Origin: Anagrus nilaparvatae
Lineage: Eukaryota; Arthropoda; Insecta; Hymenoptera; Mymaridae
Length of the DNA: 64,000 nucleotides
Direction of reading: 5' to 3'
Assembly (NCBI GenBank): GCA_022575985.1
Contig: JAKSXM010000231.1
Coordinates: 560,501-624,500, forward strand
Of this stretch, positions 22,428 through 33,800 are shown in pieces. Position 1 is the first letter of the stretch. Each line of letters begins with the position of its first letter. The notes beneath the pieces were generated by a model, which had not been told where the DNA came from, made no database searches, and saw only the letters and a program-made list of their open reading frames with translations. The translations under genes were made by a program, and so were the position numbers.

Positions 22428-22692
22428 CCAAAGAAATTCATCGCGCCATTTGCGACAAAACTGTAACAACTAATGCGATGGTTAGCTGTCGCATTTAATG
22501 CAACAAAAATGTTACAAAAATATCAGTTTTAGTACCACGTGACATATATTATATTAATATTATATATATATCACGTGGTACTAAAACTAAATTTTTGTAA
22601 CATTTTTGTTGCATTAAATGCGACAGCTAACCATCGCATTAGATGTTACAGTTTTGTCGCAGATGGCGCGATGAATTTCTTTGTGTGCAGGG
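22428..22692. mobile_element. Hairpin MITE of about 265 bp nested in a foldback arm
   Basis: The two halves are near-perfect complements: 'aaagaaattcatcgcgcc' on the left against 'ggcgcgatgaatttcttt' on the right, with centre 'atattatattaatattatat' near 22555. It interrupts sequence otherwise shared with the tandem units at 23613-24240, which gives a good idea of the empty site. No coding capacity and no confident target duplication. Confidence 0.85.
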
Positions 22693-23604
22693 AAATTTTA
22701 CATATTTTCTTTATTTAAATAATTTTTAGGCTTTGATCTAAACGAGCTCACACCAAATGCCTTAAATACAAAATTTTGATTTTTATCGTTTTTTAGCCAT
22801 TTTTTTGAATTTTGCCGCACTAAATGACCCTGTATGATTTAAATAATGTCAAATTCGGGTTTCCAGTAAAATTTTAAGCACTTTCTATACTTTAATAATT
22901 TTTTGGCTTTAGTGTAAAAGAGTTCATAGAAAATTCAATATAAATTTAAATTATTTTTTAGCTCAATATTTCAGAGTAAAAATTTTTTAATTAACAATGA
23001 ATGAAATACATATTTAGGTAATCTTTAAAAGAATGAGTTTTTTAATAAGAAGAAAAATATTCTATTAAAAAAATTTTTATTGATATTTACATAATATTTA
23101 GCTTACAATAATGTATTCAGAAAATATTATTATAATTTAGATAATTTATTCACAAATAGAATCCAAATTCTTTAGATATTGAGTGTATTTGGAATGAGTA
23201 TGCCCTAATTTTATTTTTATTTGATCATTTTCATTTGTAGCCGATACATTGTATAAAATTTCATTAAAGCCTACTTTAACACGGGTCTTGGTATCAGGCT
23301 AAATTATTATCTAAATTATTATCTCCGTAAGTACCAAATAATATTTTAATATGAATACAATAAAAATGTTTTTAATGTAACTCATTTATTTACTAATAAA
23401 TCTTGTAAACATTGACGATTGCCACGCCACATAGCTTTAAATTTTTTATAGTTTATTATTTTTAGCGCTAAATTTAAATTATATAAAATTTTTTTCGGAA
23501 ATAAGATTATTAGTAATTTACATCTTTAATAATATAATATTTATTAAGTTGTTATTATATACGATATAATAAATCTTATTAGGAACCTTTAACAGAAAAA
23601 GTAC

Positions 23605-24245
23605 ACACATGGCTGCTAAAAAACGATAAAAATCAAAATTTTGTATTTAAGGCATTTGGTGTGAGCTCGTTTACATCGAAGCCTAAAAATGATTTAAATA
23701 AAGAAAATATGTAAAATTTCCCTGGGAATCCGAATCTTACCTTGTTTAAATCGTTCGGAGTCATTTAGAGCGGGAAAATTCAAAAAAACTGCTAAAAAAC
23801 GATAAAAATCAAAATTTTGTATTTAAGGCATTTGGTGTAAGCTCGTTTACATCAAAGCCTAATAATTATTTAAATAAAGAAAATATGTGAAATTTGCCTG
23901 GAAATCCGAATCTTACCTTGTTTAAATCGTTCGGAGTCATTTAGAGCGGGAAAATTCAAAAAAACTGCTAAAAAACGATAAAAATCAAAATTTTGTATTT
24001 AAGGCATTTGGTGTGAGCTCGTTTACATCGAAGCCTAAAAATGATTTAAATAAAGAAAATATGTAAAATTTGCCTGGAAATCCGAATCTTACCTTGTTTA
24101 AATCGTTCGGAGTCATTTAGAGCGGGAAAATTCAAAAAAACTGCTAAAAAACGATAAAAATCAAAATTTTGTATTTAAGGCATTTGGTGTAAGCTCGTTT
24201 ACATCGAAGCCTAAAAATTATTTAAATAAAGAAAATATGTAAAAT
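23605..24245. repeat. Tandem array, 176-bp unit, about 3.6 copies
   Basis: The landmark 'ctgctaaaaaacgataaaa' starts at 23613, 23789, 23965 and 24141, exactly 176 bp apart each time. Units are nearly identical, pointing to recent amplification or homogenisation. A single inverted, more diverged relative lies at about 22680-22860 in the opposite arm. Confidence 0.93.
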
Positions 24246-24352
24246 TTGGCTGGAAATTTTACTATAGTACCTCTTTTTTCATTAGTTTTAATGATTTCCA
24301 GAAGGAATGGCACATAAAAGAAGAATAGGTGGTTGAGGAAAGATGAAAACGT

Positions 24353-24660
24353 CTTTTTGGGCCAGTCTGACACTTTTGGGCCACGCAATATGGTACTTTT
24401 GGGCCAGTCTGACACTTTTGGGCCACGCAATATGGTACTTTTGGGCCATTCTGACACTTTTGGGCCATGCAATATGGTACTTTTGGGCCAGTCTGATACT
24501 TTTGGGCCATTCTGACACTTTTGGGCCACTCTGACACTTTTGGGTCACGCAATATGGTACTTTTGGGCCATTCTGACACTTTTGGGCCACTCTGACACTT
24601 TTGGGCCACTCTGATACTTTTGGGCCACTCTGACACTTTTGGGCCATTCTGCATCATTTC
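24353..24660. repeat. Minisatellite of 19- and 23-bp units
   Basis: About fifteen consecutive units alternate irregularly between a 19-bp form 'acttttgggccactctgac' and a 23-bp form in which 'gcaatatggt' replaces 'tctgac'; three more diverged units follow to about 24720. Long open frames appear on both strands here (for example repeated GPKVSEWPKS-like words), but this is a consequence of the repeat and not evidence of a protein. Confidence 0.93.
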
Positions 24661-24724
24661 CATTTTCTTAGTTATTAACAATTTTGGGCTAATTTGATAC
24701 TTTCGGGCCAATAAGATACTACTG

Positions 24725-25260
24725 GGCAAAACCAGCCCTTGTGGGTCTAAGTGATTTTATTTTTTTTTATTTTTAAGCCGATAAATCAATTAATTATAAA
24801 CCTATTAACGAATTTTAAAATAAAAGAAAAACAATATAATCAATATTTTTAATTGAAAGTAATTATTAAAATTGTATTTAAAATTTTACATTTTTTGTTC
24901 TCATGACTAACCCACTTTTTCAATCACTCAACGGGGGTTGGCGCGCGAAGCGCGCAGGGGGCGGAGCCCCCTGGTAGGTGTATAATGTTGTAAAAAAAAT
25001 TTCAGGCAGATCCGATTAGCCGTTTTTGAGTTAGGTGTCACGCCAGTTCAAAAAAAGTAGTTTCGAGAAAAATGAGTTTAAAGTTTTGAAGAGTAAGAAA
25101 AAAAGTAAGACTGCTCTCAGTGAAGTAGCTATAACACCAAAGTATTTAAGATAAATGTCTAAAAATTTTTTTACATACTTTTGAGATGCTCTACTAACTT
25201 TTTAGAAAAAAATTTTTTTTTGATTTTGGAATTCATTTTCATAGCCTCCCCCCCTTAAAC
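24725..25260. other. Spacer with two stacked GC-rich hairpins
   Basis: Mostly AT-rich, except 24938-24985, which contains 'gcgcgcgaagcgcgc' followed directly by 'agggggcggagccccct'. These are two short perfect stems with GAA and CGGA loops. The context ('...ctggtag') vaguely recalls the 3' hairpin of Helitrons, but I cannot find a matching 5' end. No gene was seen. Confidence 0.5.
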
Positions 25261-26090
25261 AACCTTATTCTGTTCAACAAAGTTATTTTTACTTCTATTA
25301 CGGTATTCAGGTCTAAATTTTTGTTCAAACATTATTTTTCAACAAAAAGTTTCAAACTACTTTTTTTTTTAATTTGAATGTAATACCTCATTTATTTCTA
25401 TGAAAGTAATATTATCCGAAAATATGGTTTTTACACGATATCTCAAATCTGATACTTAATTTTTTGAAAAATTTTTTCTCAAAATTTTTCCCACCATAAA
25501 AATACAAAAAACACCAAATTTTTTTTCTTTTTAGGTGTTGTACCTAATTTTTTTCTATGAAAGTATTAATTTTAGAAACTTCTTTTTTACTCGATTTCTT
25601 GGATCTGATACTTATTTTTTTTTTAATTTTTTGCAATAAAAAGTAAAAATAACGCATTATTTTTTTCGGATGTAATACCTATTTTTTTCTATGAAAGTAC
25701 CAAATACTTTATCATTTTTACTTGATATCTTGAATCTGATCATTAATTATTTAAAAACTTTTATTCCAAAATTTTTGCCTTTAAAAATACAAAAAAAAAA
25801 GTACTAAAAGTTTTTTTTTTGACGTGCAGAAGCTAATTTTTTTTCTCCGAAAGTATTAATTTTAGAATCATCATTTTTACTCAATTCAAGAAATACACCA
25901 TTATATTTTTTCATTTTTGACTTAGTACCTCATTTTTTTATATGGAAGAACTAATTTTAGAAATTCAACATTTTCAATCATTTCAATTATTTTTTATATT
26001 TAAATTTTTTTTTTTTTAACTCCATTTCTTTTTGACGGCGTTATGTCTAATTTTTTTATATGGAAGTATTAGTTTTAGAAATATCGTTTT
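25260..26090 (+). repeat. Satellite-like repeat S, copy 2
   Basis: Diverged units with 'cctaatttttttctatgaa' and 'agtattaattttagaa' recur roughly every 100-150 bp, the same family as 3960-4835. It abuts the foldback that starts at about 26090. Confidence 0.7.
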
Positions 26091-26262
26091 AATCCATTAG
26101 CGACCAATCGACACATACAAGCCATTTGATTTTTTAAAAATGAAAAAATCGATATTCTGGGCTAAAAATATTATCTAATAGGTAGAAAAGGCTGAATTTT
26201 TCATTTCCGAATTGCATTTTCACCTGCAACCCCTAGAAAATGTACTAGGTGAAATTCTCATA

Positions 26263-26835
26263 CCAATAGTTGAAAATTAACCAATTTATTGGTTAAATTA
26301 ATAAAAATATTACATTTAATTGGGTTACGTTGGTCATAAAAAATAAAATTTCTATATTTTAGAAATTTTATTTATTTGATTAGAAGCTTTAACATAAGCA
26401 AATTTTGATGAAAATTTATTTTCAAAAATAAGGCTATGACATTTTTTGATACTGATTTATCAGTTCGTGTTATTTTTAGCCTTATTAAATTTAAAAAATC
26501 TCTGAATGTAATTTTATAAAATTAATAGAATAAAAATGCCAGCTGTATTTAAATTAGAGAGAGAAAACAAAACTTCTTCTTTCTAACGGTATACAAAAGC
26601 AAGCATTTTTAGTCGTTTTAGGAACATGTGCAAGGCAAGTACTTACACAAATTTCAAAAAAAATAATTTTATATTTTTAATATTTTTTGTTTTTTAAATA
26701 ATTAAACGGTGTCTAGATAAGGTGTATTAGGAGTCTACTGACGAGCCAATCTAATACACTATGGCGAAACACTGTTACGTGACTATTAGTTGAAAATTAA
26801 CCAATTTATTGGTTAAATTAATAAAAATATTACAA
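26263..26835. mobile_element. Insertion bounded by 47-bp direct repeats
   Basis: 'tagttgaaaattaaccaatt' and what follows to 'aaaaatattac' occurs at 26263-26310 and again at 26788-26835. The mirrored right arm of the surrounding foldback lacks this segment, so it looks inserted. About 475 bp of non-coding sequence lie between the direct repeats. The repeats share 'aaccaatttattggtt'-type palindromic words with 4857-4980. The element class is unknown. Confidence 0.55.
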
Positions 26836-28124
26836 AAATATTCATTTTTTCTATTACTCTATGTCAACCCCTAACAACCCTTCTAAAGAGGTGAATATGA
26901 TAACTTGATATTGATTTATTTGTTTTAGATTATTAATAATCCCTTGTAAAGTTTTATATGCCTTTAGATATTTTTTATGCACAGTCGCGAATTCAAGTGA
27001 CTCGCATAAGTTATTTGAAATTTACCCCATATTTAGGGGATTTTATTACATTTTTTAGGGTTTGCAGGTGAAAATGGACTTGGGAAATGAAAAGAGCAGT
27101 TCAAATTACCTACTAGGTAAGACTTTTAGACCTAAATATTGATTTTTTCTATTTTCCTATAATACCACCCCCTTACACCCTATCTGAGGGGGTTAATATG
27201 ACAAATTGATATAAATTTATTTTTTGTGTTACTAATAATAGTCCCTAGTAAAATTTTATATGCCTTGAGACTATTTTTTATGCGCAGTCTCATTTTAAAT
27301 AACGCCTAAAAAATTTTTTAAACTTACCCCACATATAGGGGATGATATCTCATTTCCTAAGGGTTGTATATAAAAATGGACTTCAGAAATGAAAAGAGCA
27401 GCCCAAATTACCTACTAGGTAATGTTCCAGAAAAAAAAACTCTATTATCAAATAACAATCGATTCCATGATTAAAGCAGTTTATAAAATGCTTAATTTAT
27501 CAATTGCACTGATAACAGGCGAAATTCTCAATTTTTTCATTCAAGGATCCAGAGTGTATTTCATATATTGTTATTCTAAACTTTTTCTCAAACTTAAAAT
27601 TTTATTAGACATTATTTTCTGGAATCATGTAGTTCTTGTATATAAAACAACAGATTCAAATATTTATTTAATGTAAGAACAATTATTTTCAACTTTTATA
27701 GTTATTAGAATTCCAATTTTTTAACAAAATGATATTGTGATTCTGAATAACTACATGCTTTAAATTTCTTCGAATTCAGTGTTTTATGTTAAAAAACGAT
27801 GCTGTATTATTACATAACAGCTGAAAAAATTTTTAGGCTCAGAAAGAAGTTGTGAGTATATGTAATAACTCAAAAATGAAATGTCATTTAGATAAAAAAA
27901 TTGGAATTCTATTATTTAAAAAAGTTGAAAATAATTATTCTTACACTAAATAAATATTTGAATCTGTTTTTCTGTGTGCAAGAACTACATAGAATTTTTT
28001 TTTAATGAAAAAATCAATATTTTGGACTAAAAATGTTACCTATTAGGTAATTGAGGCTGATCTTTTCATTTTCAAAGTCCATTTTATCGTACAACCCCTA
28101 GAAAATGCGATATCGCCCTCTTAA

Positions 28125-28847
28125 CGACGCTCTGTCCACCACTGGGTGTTTTTTGCGCAGCATATTTGTAACTAAAATATTTTAACCATATATTTATTTA
28201 TAATAATTTTTTAATGAAAGAATCAATGCTTTTCAGTATTTAGTACAAGAATATAAAAAAAAAAAATTAAAAATGTTTATTTGTTTAAACAAATACGACC
28301 TGTTAAATTTTTGAAATTTTTGGGTCATAAAAGCCTGAGTTCCCAGATCTGGGCTACTTGGATCAAAATTCTGCTTGGCTCATATTGAAGATCATTAAAT
28401 TCTAGGGGGAGGTATCGTGGGAAATTTTTCGCTAAACCTCTTCAGTAATGAGTTACAGCTATTTGTTTATAAATTTTAGAGCATTTTTAACTTTTTTTTT
28501 TATAAACAAATAGCTGTAACTCATTACTGAAGAGGTTTAGCGAAAAATTTCCCACGATACTTCCACCTAGAATTGAATGATCTTCAATATGAGCCAAGCA
28601 GAATTTCGATCCAAGTAGCCCAGATCTGGGAACTCAGGCTTTTATGACCCAAAAATTTCAAAAATTTAACAGGTCGTATTTGTTTAAACAAATAAAAATT
28701 TTTAATTTTTTTTTTTTATATTCTTGTACTAAATACTGAAAAGCATTGATTCTTTCATTAAAAAATTATTATAAATAAATATATTGTTAAAATATTTTAG
28801 TTACAAATATGCTGGGCAAAAAACACCCAGTGGTGGACAGAGCGTCC
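28125..28847. mobile_element. TTAA-flanked hairpin element (723 bp), piggyBac-like MITE
   Basis: Full-length arms complement each other around a centre near 28480 ('acgctctgtccaccactggg' against 'cccagtggtggacagagcgt'). TTAA stands on both sides, at 28121-28124 and 28848-28851. Neighbouring units of the host foldback show what the empty site looks like ('tttcctaaatgtgg' near 29150). TTAA duplication is characteristic of piggyBac-type transposition; no transposase is encoded. Confidence 0.85.
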
Positions 28848-29670
28848 TTAAACGTGGTATAAATTTTAAACATTTTTTAGACGTTTTGTAAAACGAGACT
28901 GCGCGCTAAAAAAACTTACTTGGCAAATAAAATTTTACTAGGGACTTTTAATAACACAAAAAAAAATAATTTATATAAACTTGTCATATTCGCCTCCTTC
29001 AATGGGGTGTAAGGGGATGGTATTATAGCAAAGTAGAAAAAATCAATATTTTGAGCTAAAAGTGTCACTTAATAGGTAATTTGGATGATCTTTTAATTTC
29101 TGAAGTCCATTTTTACATACAACCCCTAAAACATTTGATATCATTTCCTAAATGTGGGGTAAATTTTTACCATTTTTAGACTTTATTTAAAATGATACTG
29201 CGCACTAAAACAACTCCCTTGGCAAATAAAATTATATTAGGGACTGTTAGTAACACAAAAAAAATTATATCAATTTGTCATATTCACTTCCTCGGGTGGG
29301 TTGTAAGGTGGTGGTATCATAGCACAATAGAAAAAACGATATTTTTGGGCTAAAAGTGTTACCCAGCAGCTAAATTGGGCTGCTCTTTTCATTTCTGAAG
29401 TCCATTTTTTCATACAACCCCTATAGTAAATGTTATAGCATCCCCTAAATGTGGGATACATTTCAAATAGCTTATGCGCGAAAATTTTTTTAAATTCACC
29501 CACGTTTAGGGGATGATATCGAATTTTCTAGGGGTTGTACGTTAAAAGAGACTTCGAAAATGAAAAGATCAACCCCAATTACCTACCAAGTAACATTTTT
29601 AGCACAAAATATCTATTTTCTCATTAAAAAAAATTCAAATGGCTTGTATATGTCGATTGGGCGTTAACGG

Positions 29671-30080
29671 GTTAAAACATTTAAAAAAACGCTGCCAATT
29701 AATCGGCACTATGGTTCCTCATTAACAATAACAAAATGTTATTAATGGTCTATTTTACCTAGTAAACTTGTAAAAACGATAATTCTAGATAAGATAAGAT
29801 ATAAGATAAGATAAACTTTTATTTTGTTGCCACAAAAATGAGTAATACAATTTAGTTAAATATAAGTAATAATAGTAAAACACGTTTGTACAAAATATAA
29901 AACAATAATATAAAATTTCTATAAGTTAAATATGTATATATATTTATAAATGTATATGTATATATAAGTTTATTTTATTATACTAGTATTTTAGATATTA
30001 GTATTTTCATATAGATTATAATTAAGTACTATGTCTGAATAGACAAACAATATTGCTGTTATATTTATTTTTTTATGGAA
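29671..30080. other. Spacer with inverted 'ggttcctc' motif and GATAA microsatellite
   Basis: The end motif at 29695-29725 is the complement of that at 6345-6385. A (GATAA)-type tract occupies 29787-29812. No coding region was seen. Confidence 0.5.
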
Positions 30081-30720
30081 CAAATTTCTAAAAAAAAGAT
30101 TGAATAAGATATCGAGTAAAAATCACTTTTTTAAATATTAGTACTTTCATAGAAATAAATGAGGTATTACATCCAAGAAGAAAAAAAATATTCCTGTTAT
30201 TTTTATTTTTTTATGCAACTAATTAAAAAAAAAAAATTTCAAAAAATTAAGAATCAGATTCGAGATATCAAGTCAAAACCATAGTTTCAAGTATTCGTAC
30301 GTTCATTCAAAAAAATTAAGTACTACGTCCAAAAAGAAAAAAAATATTGCTATTATTTTTATTTTTTTATGTAAAACATTTTGAAAAAAAAAATTCAAAA
30401 AATTAAGTTTCAGATACAAAAAATTGACTCTAAAACTGTAATACTTCTAAAGAAAAAAATTAGGTACTACGTTAAAAAAAAAAAAATAATGGTGTTTGTT
30501 TTTTTCTTTAATGGAAAACATTTTGAGAAAAAACATTAGGTCTCATATCACAAAACTTTGGCAAAATCGCCGGTTACATAAATATACACATACATAAATA
30601 ATTCAATATATATACACACACATAAACAAACTTTTCTTAAAAACCGGGTTTTTGGCTTCCTGGGGTCTCAAAAATTATACGCCAAAAAATCATAAATCGA
30701 AATTTTACCTAAAAAAATAA
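30080..30720 (-). repeat. Satellite-like repeat S, copy 3 (inverted)
   Basis: Units here are the reverse complement of those at 3960-4835, and the block ends with 'aaaccgggtttttggcttcc', the complement of the start of copy 1. Having both ends indicates a defined repeat of roughly 0.7-0.9 kb. Confidence 0.75.
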
Positions 30721-31735
30721 AAAAGTAGATTTTTCTTAATGCTAATGTCTGTATTATAACAATTAACCCATCCTTCGAGGAACCATAGCGTTTTTTTCTA
30801 CTAGTTGTCTAGCTAGTTGACAGCGTTTTGCGTTCATTATTTATTTTTTAATGTGAGGAGAAAAACTTCTTTTTTCACCTTTTTTGAGTATAAGTTGACT
30901 TTTTTAATTAAAAATTAAGCTAGTCACGCTGTTTTAAAATTTTAGCATTATTTTTTAATTAGTATAATTTATTTAGATAATAAAAGAATTCCTTAAAAAA
31001 TGAGATATTTTACTTTCAATTTAAAATTTCGCTACTTTAATATAAACGCTCCTAAAAATATGAAAAGATATTCTTATATAAAATTTCCCGCGGTATCCAA
31101 ATTTTTGGTAAGATTTTTGATTGGTCACGTAACTTGGCGGGAAATTCGAAATTTGTAAAAAATGATCTTTTGAAAACTGCTATTTTTTTATCTAGAGCTC
31201 CCAAAAAGCAATGTCCCATCGAAATTCTTTTTTCTTTTTTTTCACCAAAAAATATACAGTTCAAGGAAAAATTTAAGCCTGGTTAGAATATTTTTCACTA
31301 ATACGCATTTGAGAAATCGATTTTTGAAAAAAAACAGCCTATCTTACTGATTTTTCGCGCATGCACTACTCAAAAAAAATTTTTGACTCCGGAATCGGAT
31401 AGCCAGGGAAATTTCCTATCCAGACCTAAGAAGAAAAATTTTTCATGTTAATGATAGTTTTTAAAAGAAAAAATAAGAAAAATTATCCCTCATTATTTTT
31501 ACGTTTTTTATAAAAGCCCAAAACACAAAAATGGCTCCCAGAAATCAAGATTTCACTCAGGAAGGCTAAAAATTGGGCTGGTGATTTATTTTTGGTAGTA
31601 CTTTCAGAAAAAAAACACTTTGGGACAGTTTTGAAAACCCGACTAACAAGTCGTATAGCTTCATTTAAATCTTCCCATGTAAAAGTGTGCAAAAAAATTC
31701 TTCAAAAAAGTACATTTTGTTCATAATTCGCCGGT
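30721..31735. other. Repeat remnants, no gene recognised
   Basis: Positions about 31080-31160 ('aaatttcccgcggtatcca', 'attggtcacgtaac', 'ggcgggaaatt') resemble the arm of the foldback at 33801-34812, in the same orientation as about 34500. The two minus-strand frames at 31052 and 31483 are arm-type sequence without domains. Confidence 0.4.
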
Positions 31736-32340
31736 ACCCAGAATAATTTTGAACATTTTTTCTAATTTTTTTCATTCTTATGATCATATTTCATTCTTCT
31801 TTTAATTAAAATTAGCAAAATTCAATTTATTAAATCAATGAGGTGTAAAATCTTGGATACTGTTAAAATATTATAAAAATAAAAATATAAAAATTGCAGA
31901 AAAAAAAATTTTACAAAAATTTTATTATTTATAAAAAAAAATAATTGCACGAAATAAAATGATTTAAATGAAATTCAATTATAAATAATAAACATCCATA
32001 AAATTTTAGATTCTATAAATAAATTCTAAGTAAATATAATAACCTATTACTAAATTAATTTAAAAAAAATTAAAGAAATGATAAAAAAGTCCCCGCTTTT
32101 ATGTTACTCTGAGTAATCTCTCAACACAGAGCGGTGCAGGTGTATACGTATACCTGGTTTTTCAATATTAAAAATTTTTTAGGGAATAAAATTACGAAAA
32201 TTTTCCGTAGAGATAAAACTATCAAATACGTAATCTATTTAAAAACAGATAAAATTATTTCAAAATATGGTATAAGTAAGACTGTGTACACTTATTTTTT
32301 CATTATAGTTAACCTTCATATCGTTAAGTCTTCATAGGAG
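31735..32340 (+). repeat. Dispersed direct repeat T, copy 2
   Basis: It matches 1690-2075 with an insertion of AT-rich sequence near 31865-31990. The frame at 32134-32337 crosses it without a recognised domain. Confidence 0.65.
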
Positions 32341-32562
32341 TACATATAATTGAAAGTGATAATATCTTAATTTTATTTGTTAATTAATAAAAATAATTAT
32401 AATTTGTAATTAAACCATAATAATATGTTTTTAAAATATCAAAATTAAATTCTATTTATCGGTGCACGGGATTAAAAAGATTATTTTACTTTGACATATG
32501 TGAGTAAGTGTTGTATACAGAAAGCTTTTTCGAAAAATATATTTCCTGCACAGATACACCGT

Positions 32563-32949
32563 CGCACAGTGTGCCGAATTAATCAAAAATCTACTGACTC
32601 CGTAAATTTTTATTTTTTCACCCATTTATTTTTTTAAATCCTTCGTATACTATCCTACTCTTATGGAAACCTGCTACTTTTTCAAATTTTTACAATTTAA
32701 ATTCACCCTTTATATATTGGTGTATACGCAAAAATTTTATTCACAGGGTTACTAAGTTTATTTGCAATTAAAAAAACCATGTTTATGGACACTGTTGCCT
32801 TTTTCCTGAGTCAAAGAGTAAAAATTTTTAAAAAGTAGCAGGTTTCCATAAAAGTAGGATAGTATACGAAGGATTTAAAAAAATAAGTGGGTGAAAAAAT
32901 TAAATTTTAAGAAGTCAGCAGATTTTTGATTGAATCGGCACACTGTGCG
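32563..32949. mobile_element. Hairpin MITE of 387 bp
   Basis: The ends 'cgcacagtgtgccgaatt' and 'aatcggcacactgtgcg' are complementary, and pairing continues through 'tatactatcctactcttatgg' on the left, against 'ataaaagtaggatagtata' on the right. The centre near 32755 is unpaired. No clear target duplication and no coding sequence. Confidence 0.8.
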
Positions 32950-32955
32950 TCGTCA

Positions 32956-33800
32956 AAAAACACTCAAAAAAAATGCCGAAATTAGTTTTCAATAATATTG
33001 GCGTAATTTCGGAATCCAAAAAAAAAACACAAAAAAATACCAAAAATAAGAGAATACCAAGGAAGAGAAATTCCAAAAAAATGTAAGTAAGATGGGTTTT
33101 AGAATGTTATCTACTTTTTATTGTTTATTATATTTTATCATATCAATGATATATAGTTATAACAGATTTTTTTTTATTTTAATCGGTGCCACGAATCAAA
33201 ATTTTTTTTAGAAATAAATTTTTATAAAAATAATAATTATTATTTAAATGTTTTTACTAATCATTAACTACATAACATAAAGAGAAGTTAATAAAAAAAT
33301 TTTTACATAACTGGTTTCGGGCGCTACACGGTACTTTAAAATTTAAGAAAAATTTTTGTCAAAAAAAAATTTGTGAATTTATAGGTAAGTGCATTTCTAC
33401 GAGGAAATGTGTTTTATAAGCACCAAAAATGAAAAAAATAAATTGACGAGGCCGCGACTGCCACAATGATTTTCTGGTAGTTTGGACCCTATATATATTG
33501 CAAAAAAACGTGAACATGAAATCGGCGATGGATGCCAAAAAGATTTTAACACTTTTATGTCAAAAACCGTATCTTAGCTACCCAAAATTTTCAAAATAAC
33601 TTTTTTGGTAAACAAAATTTAAACAATTAGATAAAATAATCTGATTTCCAGGGAAAATCACTCCAGAAGAGAAAAAAAACTTTTCTTTTTCCGATGAAAT
33701 TTAGCCAAGTTATCGTCAATTTAAGATCTGACTCGAATTTGTCTTACGGGGATGTTTCGATTATTTGAAAATTTTTTTTTAATTTTTTTTTTTTTGTAAA
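32956..33800. other. AT-rich sequence with a fragment related to the 42-kb foldback
   Basis: Positions about 33505-33560 ('ggcgatggatgccaaaaag') resemble 42075-42110 and, inverted, 44010-44040. Otherwise nothing is recognised. Confidence 0.4.

Larger units (their letters stand above)
21990..24345. repeat. Large foldback with 176-bp tandem array in the right arm and a hairpin inserted in the left arm
   Basis: The left edge ('gacgttttcatctttcctca' at about 22003) is the complement of the right edge ('gaggaaagatgaaaacgtc' at about 24335). The left arm runs to about 22990 and the right from about 23600. The middle, about 22990-23600, is AT-rich and unrecognised. The left arm holds one to two units of the repeat tandemly amplified in the right arm, plus the separate hairpin at 22428-22692. 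Confidence 0.8.
26090..29670. repeat. Foldback of about 3.6 kb with 270-290-bp repeated units
   Basis: The left edge ('ccaatcgacacatacaagcc' at about 26102) complements the right edge ('ggcttgtatatgtcgattgg' at about 29642), and the centre is near 27800 (27600-27720 pairs with 27890-27990). Units carrying 'attacctactaggtaa' and 'cccctaaatgtgggg' recur in the left arm (near 27060 and 27350) and in inverted form in the right arm (near 28040, 29050, 29350, 29560). The 84-codon frame at 27422-27676 spans the centre and has no recognised domain. Two insertions are evident: 26255-26835 on the left and 28125-28847 on the right. Confidence 0.8.

Noticed and set aside
24218..24729. Overlapping open frames of 60-155 codons on both strands with repeated GPKVSEWPKS-like words
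   Set aside because: Both strands and several frames are open only because the 19/23-bp minisatellite lacks stops; there is no start context or domain.
24938..24985. Calling a Helitron from the GC hairpins
   Set aside because: No 5' TC end, no Rep/helicase sequence and no clear CTRR terminus with an AT insertion site could be shown.
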